64,000 bases of DNA from Ignavibacteriota bacterium (GTDB lineage Bacteria; Bacteroidota; Ignavibacteria; Ignavibacteriales; Melioribacteraceae): positions 2,986,501-3,050,500 of the forward strand of contig JADJWT010000001.1 in NCBI GenBank assembly GCA_016716225.1. Reading direction: 5' to 3'. The notes under the pieces were generated by a model, which did not search any database, was not told the origin of the DNA, and saw nothing but the letters and a program-made list of their open reading frames with translations. Below, piece by piece: positions 1 through 8,411 of the stretch. A program made the translations under genes and the position numbers. Numbering within the stretch: the first letter of the stretch is position 1; the number at the start of each line of letters is the position of its first letter.

Positions 1-485
1 GATTTTACAGTTATTACGCTGCTTCTTCCAACCTCACTTCCAGTTCCCGCAGTTGTAGGTATTGCAAAAAATGGTGGCATTTCATTTACAATAAATTTAT
101 CTCCACCTTTTGAATCATCTAATTTTTCAAGAGGTTCATCATGTGTAGCAGAAACTTTAATTGTTTTCCCAACATCTATTGGGGAACCTCCACCAAGTGC
201 AACAATGAAATCGCAATTGTTTTGTTTATATATTTTTGTGGCATCAATTACATTTTGTTCGGTTGGATTTGAAACAACATCACTGTAACTAAAAATGTCA
301 ATACTTTGTGCAGAAAAATATGATCTAAGTTTTTCTGCTAAACCAATCTTTTCAATTCCTTGATCTGTAACTAATAAGCCTTTCATTAAACCTTTACTTT
401 TTATGATTTTAGGCAAATCAGCAATAGCACCGGGACCATATTCAATTCTGGTTGGGTAATTATAAGTATGTCTTAAAAGTGGCAT
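1..485 (-). CDS. Iron-containing alcohol dehydrogenase, N-terminal part (cut by window edge)
   Basis: Reading the minus strand from the ATG at 485 gives 161 open codons that run off the left edge, so the C-terminal half with most metal ligands is not visible. The protein starts MPLLRHTYNYPTRIEYGPGA, and carries the nucleotide-binding loop GGGSPIDVGK and the family motif PTTAGTGSEV. These are hallmarks of the Fe-dependent (group III) alcohol dehydrogenases, which interconvert aldehydes or ketones and alcohols with NAD(P)H. It lies 25 bases downstream of an aldehyde dehydrogenase and behind an RpiR-type regulator on the same strand, so the three are probably one operon for aldehyde/alcohol metabolism. 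The substrate is unknown. Confidence 0.9.
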   Translation of the reverse strand, partial: MPLLRHTYNYPTRIEYGPGAIADLPKIIKSKGLMKGLLVTDQGIEKIGLAEKLRSYFSAQSIDIFSYSDVVSNPTEQNVIDATKIYKQNNCDFIVALGGGSPIDVGKTIKVSATHDEPLEKLDDSKGGDKFIVNEMPPFFAIPTTAGTGSEVGRSSVITVK

Positions 486-510
486 AATATAGCTCCAAAT
501 AAAATTTTAT

Positions 511-1902
511 TTAATGTTTGATTTTTAAATGATAAGATTTTGGTCTTGTTAATTGTTCATAACCAACTTTTGAAAGTGAACAACCTCTTCCGGAATCTTT
601 TACTCCAACCCAGCTTAAATACGGGTCAAGATAATCGCAGCGATTCATAAACCAAGTTCCAGTATTAACTTGATTGCCAATTTTAATAGCAGCATCTTGG
701 TTTTCTGTCCAAATAGATGCTGTTAAACCATATGGACTATCGTTCATTAATTTTAAAGCTTCATCATCGTTTTTAACTTTCATAATTCCTACAACCGGAC
801 CAAAAGTTTCATCATACATTACATTCATATTATGATTAACATTTAATAATACTTGCGGGGCAAGATAATTTGTATCTGCTTTTGCATTTGGGAACAACGA
901 TTCATCAATCATTGCACGAGCTCCTGCATCGATTGCTTGTTTTATATGTTGTTTAGTTAATTCAGCTCCACTTCTTTTTGCAACAGGTCCCAAAGTAGTT
1001 TCAGGATCAAGAGGATTGCCTAATTTATAAGTTTTAGTTAAATCAATAAATCCTTCAATAAATTTATCGTAAACAGATTCATGTACGTAAATTCTTTCAA
1101 TTCCACAGCAAGATTGACCGGAATTAAAGAATGAACCATCCACTAAATTTTCAACAGCAAAATTTAAATCGACATCTGGCATTACATAAGCTGGATCTTT
1201 GCCGCCTAATTCTAATCCCACACCAATAAACCTATTTGCCGCAACTTTTTGAATATCATAACCACCCTTTACAGAGCCGGTAAATGCAACAAAATTGATT
1301 CTTGGGTCCATTATAACATTTGAAGTATCTTCATGAGTTAAATGTAAATATTGAAATAAACCTTCGGGTAAACCGCTTTTTCTGAATGCATCGTAAAACC
1401 TTTCTGCAACAAGTGGAGTTTGTGCTGAATGTCTAAGTATTACAGCATTCCCAGCTAATAAAGCTGGAACAATACTATTAATTGCAATTAAATATGGATA
1501 ATTCCATGCCGGAACAACAAATACAATTCCCAAAGGTTCTCGTTTTATATATCTGTTAAATCCTTCTTTTTCAGCAATAAAAATATCTTCTAAAGAAGAT
1601 TCTGCTAAATCCAACATTCCTAAAGTTCGTTCAATAGTTCCTCTAACTTCTCCCGGTGCGTATTTTATTGGTCGCCCCATTTGCCAAGTTAATTCTTCAC
1701 AAATTCTTTTTTCATTACTTTTAAATTCATCAACAAATTTTGAAATGTAACTTTTTCTTATTTGTAAGGAAGTTCTTTTCCATTCTTGCTGCGCTGTTGC
1801 AGCTAAGATTAATGAATTTTCAATTTCATTTGAGTTATGTAATCTGCCTTCATAATAGACTTTTAAATCAATAGGTGAAATAACTTTAAATGTTGATTCC
1901 AT
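511..1902 (-). CDS. NAD(P)-dependent aldehyde dehydrogenase
   Basis: A 463-residue protein of the ALDH superfamily, a usual length for soluble cytoplasmic ALDHs. The PAWNYPY and FTGS segments mark the cofactor-binding domain. The general base is expected at Glu231 in LELGGKD, and the nucleophile at Cys265 in GQSCCG. The C-terminal part has the usual ETFGPV and SPYGL segments. It oxidises an aldehyde to the acid. The overall style is close to succinate-semialdehyde/lactaldehyde dehydrogenases, but the substrate cannot be fixed from sequence. It sits between the RpiR regulator (79 bases upstream) and the iron alcohol dehydrogenase (25 bases downstream), all on the minus strand, suggesting a common transcript. 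Confidence 0.92.
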   Translation of the reverse strand: MESTFKVISPIDLKVYYEGRLHNSNEIENSLILAATAQQEWKRTSLQIRKSYISKFVDEFKSNEKRICEELTWQMGRPIKYAPGEVRGTIERTLGMLDLAESSLEDIFIAEKEGFNRYIKREPLGIVFVVPAWNYPYLIAINSIVPALLAGNAVILRHSAQTPLVAERFYDAFRKSGLPEGLFQYLHLTHEDTSNVIMDPRINFVAFTGSVKGGYDIQKVAANRFIGVGLELGGKDPAYVMPDVDLNFAVENLVDGSFFNSGQSCCGIERIYVHESVYDKFIEGFIDLTKTYKLGNPLDPETTLGPVAKRSGAELTKQHIKQAIDAGARAMIDESLFPNAKADTNYLAPQVLLNVNHNMNVMYDETFGPVVGIMKVKNDDEALKLMNDSPYGLTASIWTENQDAAIKIGNQVNTGTWFMNRCDYLDPYLSWVGVKDSGRGCSLSKVGYEQLTRPKSYHLKIKH

Positions 1903-1981
1903 TACTAAATTCCTTATTTAACATTTTATATAAAATCAATTCCAATTTATCCTTTTAATATTCATTACAATTTGTACAATT

Positions 1982-2782
1982 TCAATTTTTCTTTTTGCTC
2001 GCAAGTTTATTTTTAATTTCAATTAAGACCAACTCCAAAAGAGCTAATTGTGATATTCTTGACTGACATGAAAAGCTTCCTAAAAGATTATCCGGAACAC
2101 TTGTGTAAAGAATATAATTTGCATAATTAGTAAGTGGAGAAGAAAGAAAATTTGTAAGTGCAATTGTTACTGTTCCATATTCGTGTGCAGCTTTTAATGC
2201 AGAAACAATTTCATCAGTTTCTCCGGAATGAGAAATTGCAAATACCAAATCATTACTATTTAAAGTTGGAATAATGCTTTGAATAATCGAACGGTCACTT
2301 AAAAAATTACTATAAATTCCTAAAACACTTAAAGAATCGTTGAAAATATATCCCACGCCTGCGGCTCCACCAATTCCAACAATCACCATTCGTTTTGATT
2401 TTATTATTTGATCAGCAATTTGTTTTAGAGAATTTATTTCAAGATTGTCTATTGTAAAATCGATTTGTTGCTTTAAATTGAATGAAAAAGTCTGTGTAAT
2501 ATTCTGCGATTTTGAGCTATTATCAATTTCTTTAATAAAACTCTTTCCACTTCTAAGTAATTCCGGAACTAAAGCAGTTTTAAATTCATTAAATGTTTGA
2601 TAACCAAGTGATCTGCAAAATCTAATTACAGTAGCATCACTTGTTTTACAACGTGAGGCGATACCTTGAGTTGTTAAAAGAACAACCTCATCAATATGTT
2701 TTTGCACAAACTCAGCAACAGTTTTTTCACTTTTGCTCAAATTATTAAAACGCTTATTAATCAAGTTTAATGGGCTGTTCAT
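1982..2782 (-). CDS. MurR/RpiR family transcriptional regulator (HTH + SIS)
   Basis: A 266-residue regulator. Residues 1 to about 77 form the RpiR-type helix-turn-helix (KSEKTVAEFV, then TSDATVIRFCRSLGY as recognition region). Residues about 120 to 250 form a SIS domain that binds phosphosugars in this family (VGIGGAAGVGY, AISHSGETDEIVSAL). Members repress or activate sugar-catabolic operons in response to a sugar phosphate. It is the first gene of a minus-strand set followed by two aldehyde/alcohol dehydrogenases, which it may control. A near-perfect 18-base palindrome overlaps its own putative -35 region, so autoregulation is plausible. The ATG at 2782 is well placed before the HTH. Confidence 0.92.
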   Translation of the reverse strand: MNSPLNLINKRFNNLSKSEKTVAEFVQKHIDEVVLLTTQGIASRCKTSDATVIRFCRSLGYQTFNEFKTALVPELLRSGKSFIKEIDNSSKSQNITQTFSFNLKQQIDFTIDNLEINSLKQIADQIIKSKRMVIVGIGGAAGVGYIFNDSLSVLGIYSNFLSDRSIIQSIIPTLNSNDLVFAISHSGETDEIVSALKAAHEYGTVTIALTNFLSSPLTNYANYILYTSVPDNLLGSFSCQSRISQLALLELVLIEIKNKLASKKKN

Positions 2783-3351
2783 AATGAGTTATAGATAGTT
2801 AAAAAATTGTTGAAACACTATTTTATAATTTATTCAAAAAACTTAGGTGGAAATATTATAATGTAAATTGTAGCATATGCAACAAGAAATAGTTGATTAT
2901 GTTATAATGGCTACAAAGGTAATTATAAAATATTTTAATGTCAAATTTCCAAATCGTGATAAGTTTTTAAAATGAATTTCTTTACAAACATAAAAATCTA
3001 ATTTGATAAAAATCAACCATCACCAAGTCATAATCCAATATTTAATGAAAAGTTAACAATAACTTAATTTCTTCTTAATATACACACAGAATTGCATTAA
3101 AGATTTTCAATCATATCATAAAAATTGTGTCACCTAACAAAAATCTATTTAGCAATTATTTATAATATCTTTTGGCAAATCCCAAAATAAACCTCTTTGT
3201 ATTCTCATATGATTTCATTTTCGTAATAATTTATTCAAAATTATTTATTGACAATATTAAAAAATATAACTATGTTGAAGTTAAAACAAGTTTTAAAAGA
3301 TATTGTAGTAAAAACAACATATAAAATCTCACTACGGAATTCAAAAAGTAT
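2783..3351. other. Non-coding divergent intergenic region
   Basis: A gap of 569 bases between the RpiR operon (leftward) and the LamG-phosphatase gene (rightward). It is very AT-rich and holds no convincing ORF, tRNA or structured RNA. The left part contains the RpiR promoter and palindrome. At the right end TTGACA (3248-3253) is followed after 17 bases by TATGTTG (3271-3277), a possible promoter for the rightward gene about 75 bases from its start. I see nothing else that can be supported. Confidence 0.5.
2855..2885 (-). promoter_or_regulatory. Putative promoter of the RpiR operon with overlapping palindrome
   Basis: On the minus strand TTGCAT (2882-2877) is followed after 16 bases by TATAAT (2860-2855), about 75 bases before the regulator start. 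An 18-base imperfect palindrome, TTGTAGCATATGCAACAA at 2868-2885, covers the -35 element; 8 of 9 base pairs match. This is a plausible operator for the RpiR-type regulator encoded immediately downstream. It is seen in sequence only and no family consensus was tested. Confidence 0.45.
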
Positions 3352-5880
3352 ATGAAGCAATTTTTCAAAATAAATCATCTATTTTTAACTGCTTTTTTTG
3401 TTAGCAGCTCAATATTTTCACAAAATGTAATGCAAAATGATATTGTTTCAAATTTGGTTGGTTTATGGGAATTTAATAATTCTTCCAATTTAACTGAAGC
3501 AACTATTGGTAATAATTTGGTTCTTAAAGGAAACTGCGTTGCTGTGGATGGGCCGACAGATTCTTCCGGTGCAGTTAGAATTGGTATTGGCAGTTATTTC
3601 ACTTCAACTCATGGAATCTTACCCAATGGTGGTGGAAACTTAGTTAATGATTATACAATTGTCATGGATGTTAAAATTCCGATGACGGGAAAATGGTATG
3701 CGTTATATCAAACAGATATTTCAAATTTAAATGATGGTGATTGGTTTATAAATCCAAGTGGAAATATTGGAATTGGAGAAATTGGTTATACTCCCAAAGC
3801 AATTTTACCAAATGAATGGTACCGAATTGCAGTAAGTGTTTCAAATGGAAATCATTGTACTTATTATATTGATGGAAAAAAATCATTAAATGGTAATATT
3901 GGTACTTTGGACGGAAGATTTTCACTAAGTTCAAAAGTTTTATTTTTTGCAGATGAAAATGCTGAAGATAATATTTTTGATATTGCTGAAATTCAATTAT
4001 ATTCTACTGATTTATCTGAAAATGAAGTCAGTGAACTTGGTGGATACCAGCATAATATTACTAATTCTTCGATTAAAACTTTTCCATATTTGCAATCACC
4101 AACTCTAAATTCAATTTATATTTGTTGGTCTTTTCCGGGGAATAATGCTTTAGTTGAGTATGGACTAACTTCAAGTTTAGGAAATTCCGTGATTCCGGAG
4201 AAAATTCCGATTTCCGATGAAAACATATTCTTTAATTGGTATTCGGCAAAACTTGAAAATTTAATTCCAAGTACAATATACTATTACAAAGTAAAAACGG
4301 ATAGCGCAGAATCGGAAATTTACAAATTTAAAACTCAACCAGATTTTAATGATTCTACTTCTAGAATTCGTTTGGCATTATACAGTGATAACCAAACTAA
4401 TTTTGCAAAGTTCACAGAAATAAATGATTCGTTGAAAAGTAAAATAAATTCATTGTATGGCCAAAATATTGAAGAAAATTTAAATCTTGTTTTTGATTCG
4501 GGAGATATTGTTGGAAATGGATGGTCTTTGCAGCAATATTTACAAGAATATTTAAATCCGCATCATAAAATATCAACATCTGTTCCATATATGGTAAGTA
4601 TAGGAAATCATGAAGAAGATTCTCCGTACTTTTATGATATTATGAAATATGAAGATTTTGGGGGACCTCAAGGAGAAAAATATTATTCATTTAGAATTGG
4701 AAAGGTTTTAATTGTTGCACTCAATAGCAATACTGGTTATAGAAATGATACACAGATAAATTGGCTAAATACTGTGTTATCAAATGCTCAAATCGATAAT
4801 TCAATTGATTGGATTTTTGCATTTAATCATCATCCCGGACAAAGTGAAATTTGGCCAGATGGAAATACTGCTTATGTTCAAGATAAAATAATTCCTACTC
4901 TAAGTAAATATTCAAAAGTTGATTTGCTTACTTACGGACATTCCCACAATTATGAACGTGGTGCAGTTTCTGATTGTAATTTACGCTTAATGTGTATTGG
5001 CGGCGCTGGAGGTGCTTTAGATAGGTGGGGAATGTATAATAATCAACAAGATTATTTAGAAATTCAAAAAGCTTTTGACCATCACTGTTATGCAATTCTT
5101 GATATTGATGTAGCAAATAAATCTTATGAAATCACAACATACAGCATTGGAAATCCGGATAATCCACTTGACAATGTTGTAATAGATAAATTTTCTAGAA
5201 ATAAGTTTGATGAAACACCACCTCAAGAACCAATAATTATTTCACCATCTGAAGATGATATTATTTCAAATACGTTTTTGCTTACCTCATCTGAATATTA
5301 TGGTACTTATGAAATAATGAGTTCACAGTTTCAGATTACAAACAACAAAGGGAATTATGATTCACCAATACTTGATGTAATGAGAAATTATGAAAATATT
5401 TATGGCGAACCAAAAGCTCCAAATTATTTGCCAAATGATCTAAATGAAAATATTGATTTAACAAGTTTGGAAGTTTCTGATCTAAATTATAAAGGTGATA
5501 TTTGGGTTAGAGTAAGATATAGGGATAAGAATTTACAATGGTCTTCTTGGTCTCAAGAACATGATTTAGTTGTTGATAAAGTAAATGAAGTTAAGAAGAA
5601 TGAATTAGTAAAAATTGATCAATACCAATTGTATAATAATTTCCCTAATCCATTTAATCCTACCACAAAAATTCAATTCGATATTAAAGAAACGGGAATT
5701 GTTCAGTTAAATATCTATAATAATTTAGGCGAATTTATAAAAGAAATATATAAAGGGAATTTATCTCCTGGACGATATAGCTATAATTTTGATGCAACGG
5801 AATTATCGAGTGGAATATACTATTACAGATTGATTACGAATAAATTTTCTGATATCAAAAAAATGATGGTCTTAAAATAA
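3352..5880 (+). CDS. Secreted LamG-domain metallophosphatase with T9SS sorting tail
   Basis: An 842-residue secreted protein. A signal peptide (1 to about 24, ending IFSQ) is followed by a LamG/concanavalin-like sandwich (about 30-235), then a purple-acid-phosphatase-type fibronectin domain (about 240-330), and a calcineurin-like metallophosphoesterase domain (about 338-600). The metal-binding blocks are visible: Asp346 (SDNQ), Asp385 (SGDIV), Asn419-His420 (GNHE), His493-His494, and His530/His532 (GHSH). The last 85 residues, starting NFPNPFNP, form a type IX secretion sorting domain. It should hydrolyse phosphate esters outside the cell, with the LamG domain probably holding a glycan. It is followed by a three-LamG protein with clearly related modules. 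No good Shine-Dalgarno precedes the ATG, which is common in this phylum. Confidence 0.85.
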   Translation: MKQFFKINHLFLTAFFVSSSIFSQNVMQNDIVSNLVGLWEFNNSSNLTEATIGNNLVLKGNCVAVDGPTDSSGAVRIGIGSYFTSTHGILPNGGGNLVNDYTIVMDVKIPMTGKWYALYQTDISNLNDGDWFINPSGNIGIGEIGYTPKAILPNEWYRIAVSVSNGNHCTYYIDGKKSLNGNIGTLDGRFSLSSKVLFFADENAEDNIFDIAEIQLYSTDLSENEVSELGGYQHNITNSSIKTFPYLQSPTLNSIYICWSFPGNNALVEYGLTSSLGNSVIPEKIPISDENIFFNWYSAKLENLIPSTIYYYKVKTDSAESEIYKFKTQPDFNDSTSRIRLALYSDNQTNFAKFTEINDSLKSKINSLYGQNIEENLNLVFDSGDIVGNGWSLQQYLQEYLNPHHKISTSVPYMVSIGNHEEDSPYFYDIMKYEDFGGPQGEKYYSFRIGKVLIVALNSNTGYRNDTQINWLNTVLSNAQIDNSIDWIFAFNHHPGQSEIWPDGNTAYVQDKIIPTLSKYSKVDLLTYGHSHNYERGAVSDCNLRLMCIGGAGGALDRWGMYNNQQDYLEIQKAFDHHCYAILDIDVANKSYEITTYSIGNPDNPLDNVVIDKFSRNKFDETPPQEPIIISPSEDDIISNTFLLTSSEYYGTYEIMSSQFQITNNKGNYDSPILDVMRNYENIYGEPKAPNYLPNDLNENIDLTSLEVSDLNYKGDIWVRVRYRDKNLQWSSWSQEHDLVVDKVNEVKKNELVKIDQYQLYNNFPNPFNPTTKIQFDIKETGIVQLNIYNNLGEFIKEIYKGNLSPGRYSYNFDATELSSGIYYYRLITNKFSDIKKMMVLK

Positions 5881-5972
5881 TTGTTTTAATCAGAAATTTG
5901 TTTAATTAAATAATGAGAAAGAATTAACTAAAAGCCTTGCTAAATCAATAACTAAATTAAGGAGCATTCTTT

Positions 5973-8294
5973 ATGAAGACAAAGTTATTATTACTTTTTT
6001 TATTAACAACAATTAGTATTACACTTGCCCAAACACCAGTGGCACAATGGTCATTTGATGATCCGAGCAATTTAACAAAAGCAGATTTTGGAGATGACTT
6101 AATTCTTGTTGGTGTTGATTCTGCTGTTGTTGGTGCTGAAGATGGAGATGGTGCAGTTTCAATCGGTATCGGAAGTCATTACATTGCCAATCCATATATG
6201 TTGCCAAGCGGCGCTGATACAGCAAAAAGAGTTAACATTTATTCTATGGTAATTGATTTTAGAGTTTTAGATTTAGAAAGATGGCATTGTTTTGGTCAAA
6301 CAGATCCCACAAATGAAAGTGATGGTGAGTGGTTCATAAATCCTGGTGATGGAAATGTAGGTGTTGGTTCTTCTGGTTATACAAGAAATTCTATCACACC
6401 TGGAGAATGGTATAGACTTGCAATTGTTGTTAACACAACAGATACAAATGATAATAGTGGAGTAAAATATTATTTTGATGGAGTTGCTCAATCAATTTCA
6501 AGTACCGGACATGTACAATCAATTGATAATAGATTTTCAATTGGCGGAGCAGATGAGCCAATTCAATTAATACTTTTTGGAGATAATGACGAAGAAGATG
6601 ATGTAATTGAAGTTTCAAAAGTTTCAATTTATGAACAAGCATTAACACCTGCTGAAGTTGCAGCTTTAGGAGGATATAAACATCAAGAAGTTGAAGTACT
6701 TACACCCGTTGGCCTATGGGATTTTGATAATCCTGAAGATTTAACAGTTGCAACAATAGGTTCACCATTAGAATTAGTAGGAACTGCAGATGTTGTTGTA
6801 GGACCAAGTGAAGGAAATGGTGCTGTTTCTATTGGCGTGGGAAGTTATTTTAAAGCATTAACTTCAATTGCACCAAACGGTGGTGGAACCAAAGTAAATA
6901 ATTATGCAATCAGTATTGATTTTAGAGTTAATGAGTGGAGCGATTGGATAAGTCTAATGCAAATAAATCCATTAAATGATGATGACGGTGACTTATTTTT
7001 AACTTCTCCGGATTATGATATTGGTGTTGGTCAACTAGGTTATTCGGAATCCGGAATAATCAATCAAGGTGAATGGTACAGAATGGTAATGGTTTCAAAA
7101 GCTTATAAACCAGATTCTGTATATGTTGATATTTATTTAGATGGAATTAGAGTTGTTAAAGGTCATATTCAAACTTTAGATAGTCGATTTGCATTAGAAA
7201 ATACAATTCTTTTCTTTGCAGATAATGATGGTGAAGATAATACAATAGAAATCTCACAAGTTGCTATTTATGATTCATCATTAACTAGTCAAGTAATTGC
7301 TGGATTGGGTGGTTATCAGCACGGAACTGTTGAAGAATCAATAGTTGGCTGGTGGAAATTTGATAATCCCGATTCCTTAACAAAAGCAACAATTGGAAAT
7401 GACCTAATATTAGCAAATAAAGATGGTGCAGAACCGGTTGCCGAAGCTGTTGCTGGCCCAGCAGTTGGTGATGGTGCAGTTAAGATTGGCCCAAGGAATC
7501 ATTTTATAGCAAATCCTGATATGCTTCCTAGTGGTGGTGGTTTAAGAGTTAATAGATATTCAATTGGTTTTGATTTTAGTGTTGATGCTTTGGGAAACTG
7601 GCGTGCATTTTACCAGACTGATTCATTAAATGAAGATGATGCGGAATTTTTTATCAAAAAAACCGGTGAAATAGGTGTGGGTGATTTAGGCTATTCAGAT
7701 AGTGCTATTGTTGCTCCAGGAGAATGGTATAGATTAATTATCACAGTTGATTTAATGGATACAACAAAAAATGCAATAAAATATTATATCGATGGACAAG
7801 CTGTTCCTCATGGAGAAAGCGGCTATCAAAAAATTGATAACCGATTTTCACTAGGTCCGGTTGGATATGCTGATCAATTAATTCTTATGGGTGATAATGA
7901 TAACGATGATGGTTTAATAAATGTTGCTCAAGTTATTCTTTATAATAGAGTTTTATCTGGTGAAGAAGTTGAAGCTTTGGGTGGTTACGGACACGTTGTT
8001 GGAGTTGAGGATACAGAAACATTTGCACCAAGTGTATATTCACTAAATCAAAATTATCCTAATCCGTTTAATCCATCAACAATTATCAGTTACTCTATTG
8101 CAAAACCAAGTATGGTCAGTTTGAAAATATATAATATTTTAGGTCAATTGGTTACAACGCTAGTAAATAAAGAACAAAACGCTGGTTCATATCAATATCA
8201 GTTTAATGCAAGCAATTTAACTAGCGGAATTTATTTCTATTCAATTAAAGCTGGTGATTTTACCAAAACTCAAAAAATGATGTTAATCAAATAG
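5973..8294 (+). CDS. Secreted protein with three LamG-like repeats and T9SS sorting tail
   Basis: A 773-residue secreted protein with signal peptide MKTKLLLLFLLTTISITLAQ and a good ribosome site (AAGGAG, 5960s). Three homologous LamG/concanavalin-like modules occupy about residues 21-238, 244-450 and 456-674. Each starts with a W-x-FDxP segment and ends with a LGGY[KQG]H signature. The final 85 residues, from NYPNPFNPST, are a type IX secretion C-terminal domain. It has no recognisable catalytic motif, so I infer an extracellular binding or adhesion role, probably on carbohydrate. The modules are also related to the LamG domain of the preceding phosphatase gene, so this pair probably arose by duplication. 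A strong terminator follows the stop codon. Confidence 0.85.
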   Translation: MKTKLLLLFLLTTISITLAQTPVAQWSFDDPSNLTKADFGDDLILVGVDSAVVGAEDGDGAVSIGIGSHYIANPYMLPSGADTAKRVNIYSMVIDFRVLDLERWHCFGQTDPTNESDGEWFINPGDGNVGVGSSGYTRNSITPGEWYRLAIVVNTTDTNDNSGVKYYFDGVAQSISSTGHVQSIDNRFSIGGADEPIQLILFGDNDEEDDVIEVSKVSIYEQALTPAEVAALGGYKHQEVEVLTPVGLWDFDNPEDLTVATIGSPLELVGTADVVVGPSEGNGAVSIGVGSYFKALTSIAPNGGGTKVNNYAISIDFRVNEWSDWISLMQINPLNDDDGDLFLTSPDYDIGVGQLGYSESGIINQGEWYRMVMVSKAYKPDSVYVDIYLDGIRVVKGHIQTLDSRFALENTILFFADNDGEDNTIEISQVAIYDSSLTSQVIAGLGGYQHGTVEESIVGWWKFDNPDSLTKATIGNDLILANKDGAEPVAEAVAGPAVGDGAVKIGPRNHFIANPDMLPSGGGLRVNRYSIGFDFSVDALGNWRAFYQTDSLNEDDAEFFIKKTGEIGVGDLGYSDSAIVAPGEWYRLIITVDLMDTTKNAIKYYIDGQAVPHGESGYQKIDNRFSLGPVGYADQLILMGDNDNDDGLINVAQVILYNRVLSGEEVEALGGYGHVVGVEDTETFAPSVYSLNQNYPNPFNPSTIISYSIAKPSMVSLKIYNILGQLVTTLVNKEQNAGSYQYQFNASNLTSGIYFYSIKAGDFTKTQKMMLIK
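6033..7994 (+). repeat. Three tandem LamG-like coding repeats (~650 bases each)
   Basis: The modules span about 6033-6686, 6702-7322 and 7338-7994. They share protein signatures such as GDGAVSIG / GNGAVSIG / GDGAVKIG, GEWYR, and LGGY near each end. They are diverged at the DNA level, so this is an old in-gene duplication rather than an unstable tandem array. Confidence 0.75.
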
Positions 8295-8311
8295 AAATAG
8301 TTAATTTTTTG

Positions 8312-8344
8312 TCCTCCAAGAACATATAATTCTTGGAGGATTTT
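8312..8344 (+). terminator. Strong intrinsic terminator
   Basis: A perfect 11-base-pair stem (TCCTCCAAGAA at 8312-8322 with TTCTTGGAGGA at 8330-8340) closes a 7-base loop and is followed directly by TTTT. It lies 18 bases after the LamG gene stop and separates that gene from outer-membrane cassette 1. Confidence 0.88.
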
Positions 8345-8411
8345 AAAAAAAGTTTTTACAGAGAAAATGCATATTAAAATTATTTTGTTCTAATAAACCA
8401 ATGAGGTTGAT

